Source of the DNA: Cannabis sativa
Lineage: Eukaryota; Streptophyta; Magnoliopsida; Rosales; Cannabaceae
DNA length: 64,000 nt
Direction of reading: 5' to 3'
Assembly: GCF_029168945.1 (NCBI RefSeq)
Contig: NC_083604.1
Span: forward strand, 63,628,211 to 63,692,210
Position 1 is the stretch's first letter; each line of letters opens with the position of its first letter. A model generated the notes under the pieces. It saw nothing but the letters and a program-made list of their open reading frames with translations, made no database searches and was not told the DNA's origin. Of this stretch, positions 33,220 to 48,209 are shown piece after piece. A program made the translations under genes and the position numbers.

Positions 33220-34990
33220 TGTTGGAATAAAAATTTTCTTCCTTGTACAAAATACCAATAACAAAAGTAATAATACTAAATAAAATAAAAATAACATAAC
33301 ACTAAGTTACAAAACTAAAAAGAAGAACAAAAACGACAAATAATTATTAAGTAAAATAATAATTTAATAGTAAAATTGATCACTTGAGGATCTTAGCCTT
33401 ATAAATATTTAAATATTGACTTGAAATATTTTAAGAATCTTGATAGTCTTGAGATGCTTGATATTGTTTGAAAGACCGTATTTTTGCATATACCAATTTA
33501 TTTCTTTAGAAAATTATAATTCAAATGTGAATTTAACAACATGTAGTAACATAATGAAAATTTATTACTGCAGAACACAGACTTGCTGTAACAGAAAAAA
33601 ATAGAAATAAATTGTTTAGAATTCAAAACTTGACATAAGAGAATTATACGTGGTGTCACTGTTTTTTCAAACACTATTAGTCCACGGAACCACACCCAGA
33701 GAATAAAATCAATTAGTAAAGTATCAAAGATTACAAAACTAAAAAGAAGAACAAAAACGAAAAATAATTATTAAGTAAAATAATAATTTAATAGTAAAAT
33801 TGATCACTTGAGGATCTTAGCCTTATAAATATTAAAATATTGACTTGAAATATTTTAAGAATCTTGATAGTCTTGAGATGCTTGATATTGTTTGAAAGAC
33901 CGTGTTTTTGCATATACCAATTTATTTCTTTAGAAAATTATAATTCAAATGTGAATTTAACAACATGTAGTAACATAATGAAAATTTATTACTGCAGAAC
34001 ACAGACTTGCTGTAACAGAAAAAAATAGAAATAAATTGTTTAGAATTCAAAACTTGACATAAGAGAATTATACGTGGTGTCACTGTTTTTTCAAACACTA
34101 CTAGTCCACGGAACCACACCCAGAGAATAAAATCAATTAGTAAAGTATCAAAGATTACAAAAGCAATTGACTTAAACAAATTTAGACTCCCTCTAATAAT
34201 TTTTTCGCAACCCTTTGTAATTCACTTTGCCAATCCAAATTCTGAACCCTACCAAATAGCGAACTCCCTTCAAATTTTGATGACTCATGTGCTTACTTCC
34301 TCCCAAAGTAAGTCTTGAACAAGTCAGTCTTCTCTCGAAGACTCTTCTCCTATTCAACGAAGCTCTTCACCCTATTCTAAGAATAGTAGAAGAACAATAA
34401 AATAAAGACTAAAACCTAGTAGAACTCTCTAAGATTTCACTAAACAAGCTCTCTTCTCACAAAGATGAAAGTATAAAATTATAAGATTAGAAGAGATGAT
34501 AACGTTTGGTTGCTCACTAGGTTTTATTTCTAATTTATAGAAACTCTAGTGACAGCCACAATACGTTTTCACAGCTGTATAAAACTTTCCCTAATTTGCA
34601 GCGACTAAATCACACTACAGAATAGGCAGAATCGAAAAAATTTCTAAAATCCAAGATCACGATTTAGACTTTAATTTATGCAATATAAATATTATACGAT
34701 CTGCTATATTCATAGAAAAATCAAAAAGAGCAACTACCATTAAAGAAAATCAAATTTTCCATAAATAAATCAATATTAAGCAAACTTTTCATAAAGGGAA
34801 TTTTTCTCTTATACAAAAACTTTCCTAAAAGAAAAAAGACAGCCATGAAAACGAAATTAACACAAGAAAATACGATTTAATTCACATTAAATATGCACAA
34901 CAAATTAAATAATATTTTGACATCTAAATTGTAAAAAAAGACTTACATTGTTGGTGATCTCCTTTTTGCACAATTCTTTATTTCTGCTCG
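33220..34990 (-). mobile_element. Probable LTR with internal tandem duplication
   Basis: It begins TGTTGGAATAAAAATTTTC, like the plus-strand view of other minus-strand Copia LTRs in this window. On the minus strand it has a promoter-like TATAAATTAGAAATAAAACC (about 34548-34529) followed by a purine-rich leader. The far border is not resolved and no target duplication was identified. Confidence 0.35.
33307..34154 (+). repeat. 424-bp tandem duplication
   Basis: Unit 33307-33730 and unit 33731-34154, each starting TTACAAAA, differ at only about four positions (for example CGACAAA/CGAAAAA, CCGTATT/CCGTGTT, CACTATTAG/CACTACTAG). This indicates a recent duplication inside LTR-like sequence. Confidence 0.95.
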
Positions 34991-36008
34991 CATATATTAG
35001 AATTAACTATAGAATTTAAATCATTCAATAAGTTTTTTTTTTAATGTGTAATGTTTAATTGATTTAATAAATATTTTATTTTATTTATCATTTTAAGATT
35101 TTAAATTCTTACTAGTAGTCATGATATAATTATATTATAAATTAATTATTAATGTAAATAATATATAAAATACGAGATTTTTTTTAAGTAAAATATATTT
35201 ATTTGGTGGGATATATTTAGTGTGATATTTGTTATGAATTATTGGACTTGTTGCACAAAAATAACTTTTTTTTTTTTTTTTATATATATATATTTATATA
35301 TATATAGAATTGGTGATTCTACACCAAATATTTGTAACCATTTGAGATGGTCATAGAGAATAAATTAGTATATATCCCTTACAAAAAAAAAAAAATATAT
35401 GAAATTGCTATAGTATGTACAATATGATACTGAAGAAAAAAGAATAAAAATTACTAGCATCACTTCCATATCCACATTCATATTTGTTTTTGTTCATCAA
35501 TTAATATTTTTTTCTTAACAGTTTTTTTTTTATTTAATTTTTTAAGGTAACATTTTTTGAATTTTATAGTTGTTAATAATAAATGGTGCGGATATAGAAG
35601 AAGTAGGGTTTGAGGATATTTATTAAAAATAGTTCTACATTATTAATCTGTGAATAGATAATAGATGTACTACTTTTATTGTTAAATATTGGTTTTGAAG
35701 TTGAAGTCATATACACCTTTATCCTAAATTCTCACAACATTTATCTTAATTTCTATAAGATTATTATATGTTTCTAAATGTAGTTTAGGGTGCGGGGAGA
35801 AGAAAAGGGCATGTGCTTATAAAATATAGGCAGTTTAATTATAAATGAATGTATTTTTCTAAAATGATATGTACATAATTAACTTGCATGAGATGTACGT
35901 GTAAACTCCCAAGCCCTATCGCATTATATAATAAATGATTATTTTCTTCCATAACTTTATGTTTTTTTTCATTAAATTTCTCTAAAAATCCTTTTTATAT
36001 ATTACTGA

Positions 36009-36053
<45 letters not shown>

Positions 36054-37148
36054 TACATGTTGTGGACTCTCCAGATCTTATAATAATATATAAGGAGCTG
36101 GTTAAAGAAAGAGTTATGATGTTTAATAGAAGCTACTAAGGGTCATTCGACTAAAAGAGGTATTTTTCTTTTTGACACAGATCAAAACTTTGAATAATTT
36201 TTAAGTATAAATAATTGTTTGTTCTTTAAGTTTCTAAATCATGCATGCGCACGTCTCAGTTTCTTGCTTGACCTACTGAAAAGAAAACGTAAAGCAGGAT
36301 ATATATCATGAGTTATTCTATATCAAATTATCTTATTAATTATTAGCTAGTTTCTTATCTATATACATATAAATTATAAGATGCTGTCTTATAAATATAA
36401 TTAAATAAATAAACCTCGTCAACTATATTTACACATATATGTACGTAATTCTATTATATTCTCCGGTCTCAACTTCCGGAAATGGAAAAAATTTATTTAC
36501 TGTTGGTAATAAATATGGTTGAGAAGCTAGCTAGCTAATGGTAGTTATTACTTACTCTGGAATTAATTTTGGGTTGAAAAAAGCTGTTATATATGCATAC
36601 GGCATACCCATGCATGATCCATATTGTGGTTGATACGTATATGCTTTTTCATATATATATATATATAATAATAATAATATATAAAAATATAGAACTATTT
36701 ATGTTTAATTATGACCCTCGTATATCTCTTTCATATGGGTATTTACTTATTTCATTTAATTAATCATAACTCTCTAATACACATCCTTTCAATATATATA
36801 CCCATGTTATAATATACATGAGTAATGATATCTGCACCAATGTTATATATATATAAATAAAATATTACTTATATATTAAATGCCTGCTTGCATGCATATT
36901 CCATACCATACCCCATATATTTGTATATATATATAAATATATCATGACCAGAGAATTAACAATCATCAATATGTTTTTGTGTATGTATTCATCTATATCC
37001 TCCATATACCATGCATTTCTGGAAAAGTTTGGTATGATGAAATTTCAAGGGAACATCTCAGTTAGAAGTGACTAAATTACTAAGAAATAATAATAAATAT
37101 ATACAATATTTAATAATTATAGGATACCAGTATAAAGACATCTCAGCT

Positions 37149-37190
<42 letters not shown>

Positions 37191-38169
37191 TTTAGGACAA
37201 TAGGAAGTAAGGAATATTATAATTTGTCCTCTTTTATGTTTTACTTATTTAGAGAAATAATAGCTCAAATTTTTTGGCAGTGTATTACATTATATTTTAA
37301 ATAATTTTCCATAAAAAAAATAAATTTCAATATATTCAATCGCATGCGCATACAAAATTAAAAATAAAGACATGTAAATTATATGTTTGAATCTTATATA
37401 TATTTTGATCAACGTAAATTATTTTATGTTTTTAAAAAATAGGTAAAATACTTGCTATAACTACAATTTATACAATTACATAAAAAATTTATATAAAAAT
37501 TCTTCTAAGTACTAAAAATAGAAATATTCTACGATTTGGAAAGTATACATATCAGTGAGTTAGTTTAACCAACAATTTAAAGTGAGGGAGGTGTAATTTT
37601 TTTTTTTTCAAACAAAAGTAAAAATAAACTTAAAAAGGAAAAAAAAAATGATCTTAGTAGGATTTGAATATCATATTTATAATTATCATTTTGTATTATA
37701 AATATATGTCATAATTAACTAAAATAGATATATATATTTTTTTTCTATCTATGGATCACATATGGATTTAATTAAATGATTAAAACTGTCAGTTTCTATT
37801 ATCTGATTGTCCTTGATAATAGTAATTTATTTTACCTGTCTATACTGGTGATATCGTCACTGTTGATAGAAGTTAAGCCAACAAATAAAAAGTAGTAGTT
37901 GGTATCTAATTAAGAAATGATTTTTAAATTAAAGCACATTTTAACACATTTTTTTATCCTTAATTAATTTACATTTACGTAGTTCATTATATTTCATATA
38001 TATGTAAAATATTATTATATATGTAGAGACAAACCAACAATTTTTTCCGAATTGAGATTGCTTAAAAATCTAGGCATATATTATACTAAAATTTCCACTA
38101 TGTTGGGCATAACGGTTGAGAAAAACTAAAAAGAAGTCACCAAGAAGCTTTAGACATACTGTACGTGAA

Positions 38170-38212
<43 letters not shown>

Positions 38213-38349
38213 AAAAGCACGATGATGATGCTTTAACTTTGAAACTTCCAACGACTTGAAGTCGTAGTCTTTAAAGAATTCATAAACAATTATTTGATTA
38301 ACTTAGTCATCTTGATGATCCTACACATATATATTTGTAATAATTTATC

Positions 38350-38507
38350 GAGAATTGCTAGAAAGTACTATTGGTGTCTAGCACCCTTTTCGGTTCGAGT
38401 CTCATATACCTTAAGAAAATAGTTTTTAAAAAATATCACTAACTAATCGTGAAGCGCAACGCCGCAACCTATGAAAGGTGCTAGACACTGCAAAAATAGC
38501 AATGCTC
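38350..38507. mobile_element. MITE, family B copy 2
   Basis: Inverse ends: GAGAATTGCTAGAAAGTACTATTGGTGTCTAGCACC at the left and GGTGCTAGACACTGCAAAAATAGCAATGCTC at the right, around a central TATCACTAACTAATCG block. Confidence 0.5.
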
Positions 38508-41500
38508 TAAATAATATTTATTAAAAAGTAAGTATTAATATATAAGTAATATATATGTTTATATAACTGTGTAATAGTCCTCTGGTGATAAATTAATATG
38601 TATTAATTTATCAGAAGAAGAGATTGACGAACTTAATACACGTAATTATTGTTGAAAAACGGTAAAGATATGATGAAATTAGCACAGATCTTGCTGATCC
38701 CACTTCAAAAATTTAGTTAATTAATGCTTTGTTTAATGGTTGTTGGGTTGTGAATAGTTAATTTGGAACGAGTGAAGTATTGAAGTTGTTGTCGACGTAT
38801 TAGTATATTTTATTTATTTAAGTAATATATGTCTACTATCTATAGAGAGAGACTACATGTATGTACATGCATATATTATAGAATTAATATACAATTAATA
38901 CATATATTATACGTATAAAAAAGTATTATATATATATATTCACGTGTATTAGAAGTATAGAAGAAATTTTTAATATACTGGTCGCCTTCGTGTACATTAT
39001 TTATGTATTTATTAGTTATAATCACCTAATTAAGAATAAAATTTAATTTTAATATACTATTATCTAAGTATCACTATCGTACGTGGTCATTAGTAATATA
39101 TATATTATAAGAAATGAACATAATCCACTGGTTTAAGGGTGGCCACTTGCTAATTAATATATATAGTACTGTTTTATGTCTATTAATTAATATTATATAT
39201 TTCAGGAAATTCATCTACCTTTCTTTGATTTCTCCTTCCTAACATTTCTAACTTGCATTATATTATGCCTACTATTATTGAAAACTCCCTACATTTGGGG
39301 GAACAAAAAGCTAATTATAACACCATATCATTCTCAATATTTACTTAATATTATCAATATTTGAACATTATATATATTTATATATAAAGAGATTGTTAAG
39401 TACGTAGGTCATCATTTTTTCTTACTCATAATGGAGGATTATTATTTCTTACATTAAAAAAAAAAATAACATTTAATTACTTTTGTATGACGATCGATGC
39501 CTTATAGTTATATATGTAACAGATATTCGGGTTATTCTTTTTTTTTTTTCAAAATAATTTACGGTGTTAAAAATAAAATTAATCAAACTATTTTATTCTT
39601 CATGAATTATAAAGTAAATTAAGCACAAATGCAACTAAATATTGGAATCCTCATTTCAACACTATAAAATTTTTAAGATTTTTTACAAATTAACTTTTTT
39701 AAATGAATATTAGGAGTCGTATAAAAAAATTAAATTATTAATTATTTTTAATACATAGAAAACATTCACAAAATAAAAGTAAAAGTGATTAGTGAGTTTA
39801 AGATTTTTTGTGTTATTTGTATTTGGGAACGTTTATATATAGTGTACATTAATGCTGTACTTTATTATGCATTTTTACATATGTCCCATATTACTTGTGT
39901 GATTAAAATTTATCAAATAAGAAAATTGTGAATGTGCTTTTTCGGAAAATGTTAAGGGCATTTTAAGGTGCCACAAGAAATAACATATTATTATTATTTT
40001 ATTTTAACATTAGGTTTCACACATTTCGAGTTAATAAATAATATAGAAAATTACTAATTAATTATATAGTAGGTACTATTACTTCAATATATAGTGTTAA
40101 TCACCTTAAGATACCAAAATACCAAATAACAATATTGTTCGTATTTTGTCCCATTTTTCATGGGTGAGCGGGATATTTCACTCATAGTTATACTAAGCCT
40201 TAATCCCAATAAAGATTTAGAAAAATAATAAATCTTACAAATCACACACACACATTCACAATATTTTGTTTTGGGTTATATTTTTATACCTAAAATTATT
40301 AAAAATTTCATAAAAAATAATATGAAATTATTTTATACCTTAACCGTCCTATTATATTTCATATATTGAGAAAGGCCTATTGACCATGCTCTCACAAGCA
40401 AGTCTATTATAACAACGCACAACAATTCTATATAGAGGATCGAAATGATCATATATGGATATATTGTAGAACCACTGTTTGGTATTATTGTGATTTTTTA
40501 GATGAACTACTCAACAGGAAAGAGGTTTATATATATATGTATATATATAAATATATATTTATATATATATGTATACATGAACACAAAAAGACATCCTAAC
40601 TAGGTTAACACCTTTTTCACCATCCCATCTCCACTGCCCAACAACCCCAAATATATTTTAAAAATTAAAAAAGTTGCCACCAGAAGGCAGAAGCTTATAG
40701 CTAGATTTTATATTTAATTACTTATTTATTTACTCATTCAAAATTTTTGATTGTTCAACAATTATTCACTTCCAAATTAAAATTTGTTACCGAAAAGGTT
40801 AATAATTCTAAAAGATGCATTATAAATGAAGTAGCATATTATTTAGTATATGAAATAATGCAACTTATAGATAAATTTTATGTCTAGCTATCAAGCAATC
40901 TTGACGTTTGTTGCTAAAAAGTTTTATAATTTTTATTGAGATCATGATCTGGATCACTATTAGATATATTTTTCTACAGTAATTTTTCTAAGAATAATAA
41001 CTTACTAGCTGCTAGCTTCTTAAGAATAAGTCTCTATATTTCATACAATATAAGAAAGTGGTGTACACTAATACTGTTATTTCAAACTATATAATTAATC
41101 AAAAAATTAATTAACTACTTAATTAGAAGATTAAGACAGTCAAATATATAATAAGTGTGTAACTTAAATTAGTTAAGTATAATAGGGGAAGCGTTTCCTT
41201 TTCTATAAACAAGGGCAGACATAAAATCATATACGTGGCATGAGAGAGTGTAGAAAGTCTGAGTTTAGATGTATTGGGTAGAAACTTATCATAGCAAGCA
41301 AATCAGTTGTTTAGCTATACTACTTACAAACATACGATTCATATTTTTTACTAATTTTTTCATTAAAATAATATTTGAACAATCACCATGTTTTGAGATT
41401 ATATACGTGACATCATTTGATCCCTACAGTTTTATTATATAAATATAAATATTTTATTTATCAAACCATCTCTTCTGATGTGATATGTTGATCCACCCCC

Positions 41501-41807
41501 ACAAGGAAAGTTAGTCTAAGAAGCAATCTTATTATTAGTTAATTATTATATACAGTTTTCTTTATATCGATCTGAGCCAGTAAAAAATATATCATGATAT
41601 ATAAATCTTAATATAATTAATTTCGTTTAAGATGGGTTAACGTTGTGAAAATTTTCTTCCTTTCTCTAACTAAATTTGAGAATCTTTTTCCTTGAGGTTA
41701 AAAAAGCTTAATTATGCATACATACCGACATGAGAAAATGAGGTGAGAGATAGAAAAATAGGGACACAACTCCTTGTCGTTTTTTAGTTTGACTGTACGT
41801 GGCTATA

Positions 41808-41848
<41 letters not shown>

Positions 41849-43697
41849 TTGATGTGATGCTTTGCTACGAGTTTAGGTTTGATATATATGCAAATGCAAC
41901 AAACTCGGATAAACCAAGAAAGTGGTCCTTAATTTTTAATTTGGCCATAATAAACATTATTATCAAAACCTTAATCAATATATCTAGATGACTTTAATTA
42001 ATAATGTATTTTTCAATATCACGTAGAAATTTAGATGTACATGCATGCATGCATGCATATTGTTTAGAATATTCGTCGTCGTCGTCGCTTTGATCATTTA
42101 CATAAGTGTACATATATATATTCTGTTCTTTCAATTGATCCTAATAAAATATGTTATAAAAATGTTCAACTTATGTATTAAAGATTGTAGGATAACAAGA
42201 CTGTTCATGTCTAGGCCATACATAAAATGTGCACACAGAACAGACATGAAAATATCATAATATTTTCAAATATATATACATATATATATATATATACGTA
42301 TTTGTATTTTTAATTAGAAACCAATAAACTGATATATGTTATTCTTTAATTTTAATGATCAGTTCCATACCATTAATTTGTGTGTGTGAACAGTAATGCT
42401 ACATCAAGTGTGAACGAATTTCTTGCCAACTAGAAAAAACATGTAATATATATTTTTATATATATAGCTAATTATTAATTTAGTACTTTTATTCTTTTAT
42501 TTACTTTGGCTAACTTGTCATAAAAGTTTCATGTAATTTCGTCATTTTTCTTATGTATATATAACTATATATATTTATATAATTGACTTATTTCACAATC
42601 TCTAACAAATATTAATCGATGTGTCCTCCATCTCCTCCAATTGGGGGATATATATAGAATATAAAATAATTATAATTAATTAATGATATGATTATATATA
42701 TTGGCATAATTAAAGAAGACAAAAGAGAAGGGGACGAAGGAGAATCAACAAATGCCATTGACGAATTCTTCATCATATATATTCATTTATATATGTATAT
42801 ACATATAAATATATATGATCATGTGGTAATTAAACGAAGATCATATATATTTATATATATGTCTTTGGAGATTCAAAATGGGGTGGAATTTAGAGCGCTT
42901 GCCGCACCAACTTCTTGTCTAACTTAATTAATTAGCTCTATACCTCCATGGTCAAAACTGCCACATCACATCGATCCTTTCATGTTCTAAAAATTAATTA
43001 TCTTTATTATGTTCATCAGTATTAATCTACGTAATCCATTGAACCAAATTAAGTTTTTCTGCCAACTTTATTTATTATTTATACCTATATAATTTGTTAA
43101 AATTATGATAATTGATCGATCGATCATGATCATATGATATGATAATATAGATTAGGGAATTGATCTTCATGAAGCTGCTATTAGCTATTAATTTTTTTTG
43201 ATCGGGAACTTAATTAGTGTTTAACCTTGGTAGATATATTATCTTATATCAAGACGTGTCCATCATATAATACACATATTTATGTTGTACGTACTCGTTT
43301 AATTAATAGTACCTATTTAATAGTAATATTATAGAGGTTGATTAATTATAGGAGGACAATGAACAGTGTGGTTGATTGGAATATTGCCAAAATAATGAGC
43401 ATATCCACGACGATATTGATTGGCAATTGATTCACCAAACTCTCAAAACATATATGGCATATATAGGAGGACGATGACTGCTGACCCCTAATATAAATAT
43501 ATAAAGTATTATTATTAGCACCCGTGGTGCCAAGTATTATTATTGATAATTTATAAACCATATCTTTTAAAAATTATTATTTTAAGTTATATGCACTTCA
43601 TACTTAATTGTATTAATAAAAATAAAAATATAATACAAAGAAGAATATTAGGCAACAGTTAGCATTTTTCAAGTATGTACATAATTTTTATAACAGA

Positions 43698-43855
43698 GTA
43701 TTAATTGTTATTAGGCATCAACACCTCTTGGCATGTCGTCTTGTGATTGACTAGTAATATTTTCTAAAAGTTATTACATTAAATTATATAAGATCTGCTA
43801 ATAGCAAAATTGACACCGAAAAAAGTGCTAGCTAGACATGCACCACTGTTACCAA
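43698..43855 (+). mobile_element. MITE, family B copy 3
   Basis: GAGTATTAATTGTTATTAGG then CATCAACACCTCTTGGCATGTCG, with the core GTGATTGACTAGTAATATTTTCTAAAA. It matches the reverse complement of 44255-44355. Confidence 0.45.
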
Positions 43856-44254
43856 TTTTTCTTTATAATATATATTTGTATATACACTATCTCTCTCTCT
43901 CTCTTTTTTTTTTTTTTTGAATGATACTATCTCTGGCGGTCTTGTTTTATTATTGAGTAAATTAAGCTGGTACTGTCAAGTAATTTAGAAATAATATTGT
44001 ATATTGGTAATAATAATGCTGTATATTATTAATTAGGAGATTATACATCTGCGCTCTCTCTATTATATATTTATGTGTATATATTAAGAATAATTGTTTA
44101 ATCAAGACACATTAATTAACGTCGATATATATGTACACCCATAATAACTTTTATACAACAGCATTGCAAAAATAAAAACTTCTACACAGCAATTTTTGAA
44201 ATTTGTAGCGACGACAATTATCACCAAAAGTCCTGTTTATAGTATAGTAATAAA

Positions 44255-44355
44255 ATTCTTTGCCAATAGTAATAATTTTTAGAAAGTATTATTAACCAAT
44301 CACAAAATGACATGTCAAGAGGTGCTAGGTGTTGGTGCCCAATAACAATTAATAC
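44255..44355 (-). mobile_element. MITE, family B copy 4
   Basis: Read on the minus strand: GAGTATTAATTGTTATTGGG, CACCAACACC, CTTGACATGTCATTTTGTG, ATTGGTTAATAATACTTTCTAAAAA. It faces copy 3 at about 400 bases distance. Confidence 0.45.
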
Positions 44356-47300
44356 TCTAAATTCTTTGCCAATGTAATAATTATATTTTGACTATCAAAA
44401 AATATTTTTGATGTTTATAAATACTGAAAAAATGTGGGGCTTTTCTTTTGCCATCTAACATCTCTATATGTTAGCAACTTAAAATGCTTTAAAAATCGAA
44501 TCTATATGGTTTTATAGATGTAAAGTAATTTAGAGAAACTTTGAATGTAAGAATGAAAAAAAAGGTATAGTACTGCATTTTACTTTTTTTATTTGAGTAA
44601 CTAACTGCTTATCATAAAGTTGTAATTTTGCCAATCACCTAGAAAAATAGACAACATCAATATTATGCGAGTATTCACCAAAAAACAACAAATACTCAAA
44701 ATATGATAAGTAATGATAATTGAAAGTGAACAACAAGCATATGCAAAAGCGAAGTAATTAAAAGATAAAAAAATTATAATAGTTTAGTAAGAGCTTAACC
44801 TATTTAATTTATTTTTGCAAAAGTTTGTGATGTGTGAATCATATATCTCTTTATATAGAAAGTAAATGTTCTTTTAATTACATAACCAGTCAGATGGGAA
44901 CATTACACACAATATAATTACAATATAGATGAAATAAAAAACATTTGTAAATTAAATAAATGAAAAAGAACAGAATTTTGACCATTCTTATTATTAAAGC
45001 CCGAAACATATGCGACTATCTTCATTGCATATTGACAGTTCATGTATTAGTCTTTGGACCAATCTAAGTGGCGCAGGGGAAAAACACTTGGTCATCATAT
45101 ATGTATATTCGATTTACGTAGCGACTATCTTACTTTTTTATCCCTTTTACTTTATTCATTGTTATATGCAATGTATAATTATGTGTGACTAGATTCTGTC
45201 TCGGTTTTTACCTTCTCCCGTATTTCTATCATGTGAAAACACATTATTTATCTGAATTTATATCCTTAACATAATATATAATATAATTAGTTAAAATGTA
45301 TATTCAAAAGTAATTATATATAGACATATATATATAATCTAGTATACTTTATTTCTCAATAAAAGATTAAGTCAAAGTAAAAAATAATTACTCAAGAGAA
45401 AGGATTTGTCATTTCATACAGCTAATAGACACTAAGGATTATTCTAAGAATATTATACCAAACCCAACTTTTTAAAGTGGTATACATATAAAACATATCT
45501 ATGTAGATTTACTATTGAAAGATTTAATTAGCAGTCAAATGTTCCTCACGAGTATACATTTAGACCAATCTTAAATAAATATTTTGGTGACGACATTAGT
45601 TGAGATTATATATTTAAACTATATGAGCACTTGTCTTTAGTTTATAATAAAATCAATTATAATCACAAGGCACAGTATTATAATTTGTTTCTAATAATGC
45701 AGTCAGTGATTACATGAATGAAACTTTCATGTAGTTTATAGTAAGATTTTGATATATAACCAAAAAGAAGATTTTCATGTATCTATAGTTAGTAATTGGG
45801 AAAATGGTGGATGATATATACTATGAGATCAATTACTGATCATTATGATATGTCGATGAGTATAAATATATAGGTAAAAGATTCTTGTCCCTTTTAATAA
45901 AAAAATATATTCATTAATATATACTATATATATAAATTTTGTTTGATGTAGTTTGGTTTAATGTACTCTGGTTTTCGATAATTAATAATTGCTGAATCAA
46001 CTCAATTATGATCCAACAATTTATGAGATAATTAAACGGAATGCATTCCTTTAATACAAAATCTATATAAAATATGAAATATAGAGTTTAGCCAACTTGT
46101 TCATCATGTTATAATTATTAATGTTGTTAATGTATAAAGGAAGGGGCCTGAACTCGATTGACCATGAGTGCATGGGTACAAAAGCTAATGACATGAGATA
46201 TTTGAAGAGGACCCCATTCATATATATAACTTTGATATATATATTTATATATACGTACGTGATATCACTTAATTATAACCATGCATAATTAATATAGCAA
46301 TCAATGACGATTAGAAAGGGCCTCTATTATGTTGCGTGCATGGCCTGAGTTTTTGTGGCCAACCAATAAAATGCCACCTGTTCCCTGACGTTGACTTTTC
46401 CACTTTCCTGGCTGTTAATTAATTACTCATAATTTCTCACCTTTTTCTTTTGAGGGATTCGATCGTAATATTTTATTTGGCTTATATATTACCTAGCCTA
46501 ACCAAGCCTAGCCTTTCTTTCAAAATACAGATTTACCCTTTTCTTTTATACATATATTCCATATATAGCACCACTAGTAGTGCTCTTGTTGTGATACATG
46601 CTATACAAAATAGAATTAAAATGATGATCTTAATTATGACCCAGTTTTAATTTTAATTTCGGCTAATCAATAGACGTTCATATATAATATATGTGTGCAT
46701 ACTATTACAATATCTCATAAACAGTTAGTCAAATTTGATTTGATTATAAAACATATAATTATTATTTGATAATAAATTATAAATATTCTAATTAAGGAAC
46801 AACATAGCAAAGACGGAGACCTGAGATTGAGCCTAAGAATCTGTCAACCGAGGCCTTCGTTCTCAAACACTCCTTTATTTAAGAATCAACGGATTATGAT
46901 TTACCAAGTATTTTATGATCTATTTGTATTTTTAAATTAATTGTCACAATATTTAGATAATTAATATGTTATATACATACTAATGGAAGTCCCAAACTCA
47001 TTACTCATGCATTCCGAGTAGATCTATCAAAGAGTTTAAAAGAAAGTTTGGAAGTTTGAACACTTAGCTCACTTTTGATTTATTTGTAGATCTGAAGCTC
47101 GTGTGAGATCAAAACTAAAAATTAATAACTCTAATTATTTGAATATTTTTCTATGATACTATTTATATGTTGGATTATTATTTATTCTACTTTATATAGT
47201 CATTCTTATACTTTATATTATATATTTTTATAAATTTCTAACACGTACATATTACTCATATTCAAATATATATTATGATTTTGATACTGTAATTGATGAC

Positions 47301-47861
47301 TAATGTTGTAGCATTAAAAAATCAAAAAAAAAAAAAAAAAACTGCATAATCCAAAAAACGGTAAAGCAATAATTTGATGGCAATATATATAATTTCCCAA
47401 AAAAAAAACAAAGTGAAAGAGCCGCCGTATGCACTTAGACATGATGAAGATCTATAGAGACTACATATTTACTAAACCATATATAATATTAATGCCCCTC
47501 AAAATAACCTGCTCATTTGACATTTTCCAACTTCTGGCCTAACACTATCACAATAAATATATATATGTAATTAAATTGACAATATTGAGAAAAAATATAT
47601 TAATATATTTAATATCTAATATATCATGGGTGATGATGATGAGTAATATTCAAGATTAGTAGTTTTCGTCGTAATATGTTTCTGTAGAGACAATTGACTA
47701 AATAAGCACAAAAAACAAAGGTCCACTTATTATTAATAATTCAAAGGCCACACATACCACACCACATTTATAGATGTAAAGAAAAGAAAAAATAAAGAAA
47801 GAAAGAAAATAATAGCACATATATAAAATAAAAATATATATACCGGGCTCGCAGCTAGACA

Positions 47862-47918
<57 letters not shown>
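47862..47918 (+). repeat. (AAT)19 microsatellite
   Basis: About 57 bases of uninterrupted AAT repeat, roughly 290 bases upstream of the MYB start codon. It is likely length-polymorphic. Confidence 0.9.
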
Positions 47919-47921
<3 letters not shown>

Positions 47922-48063
47922 AAAATGAGTGTAGATTTTAGAGAGAGATATGAATTAATAATAATGAATTAAATAGAAAAAGGGGTAGTAGTTATGGAAG
48001 CAAATGAGAAACTAGCACGTCAGTCAGCCTCAATGAGATTGGGGAGACAAAGACCTTGATTCG

Positions 48064-48077
48064 TATATAAATATAAA
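48064..48077 (+). promoter_or_regulatory. TATA box of the MYB gene
   Basis: TATATAAATATAAA is about 140 bases upstream of the start codon, followed by a C/T-rich patch (ACCTCTTCTTTCTT) where transcription probably begins, giving a leader of about 105 bases. Confidence 0.5.
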
Positions 48078-48209
48078 CCTCTTCTTTCTTATATGGTTGG
48101 ATTTGGGGGAGGCACCTATACATATATACATACATACATATATAGCACTCTACTACATGAGCCAAATCTTCTTCTTCATTATTAATTTGGAAAAATAATA
48201 CATATAACC

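Larger units (their letters stand above)
35000..48060. other. 13-kb AT-rich gene desert
   Basis: No gene is supported. It holds (TA)n tracts at about 35281-35305, 36010-36047, 37149-37186, 38168-38210, 41813-41841 and 42269-42295. Three MITEs of family B lie within it. CATGCATG words cluster at 42041-42058. It is probably the 5' regulatory landscape of the MYB gene plus ordinary intergenic DNA. Confidence 0.4.

Noticed and set aside
33425..33445. AAGAATCTTGATAG resembling miR172
   Set aside because: It matches only the first dozen bases, no hairpin partner is visible, and it lies in a duplicated repeat.
33498..34179. Two nearly identical minus-strand frames (MWFRGLIVFEKTVT...)
   Set aside because: They repeat because the DNA is tandemly duplicated; there is no family match and they lie in LTR-like sequence.
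38380..38400. TTCGAGTC-like tRNA T-loop word (and a GGTTCGAATC word near 2735)
   Set aside because: No acceptor or anticodon stems can be built around them; one lies in a MITE and the other in an LTR.
35281..42300. Many (TA)n tracts considered as origins or matrix-attachment sites
   Set aside because: Simple TA repeats are common in this genome's intergenic DNA and nothing in the sequence shows a specific function.
43346..43561. 71-residue minus-strand frame in the gene desert
   Set aside because: No start context, splice structure or family features; expected by chance in a long AT-rich region.
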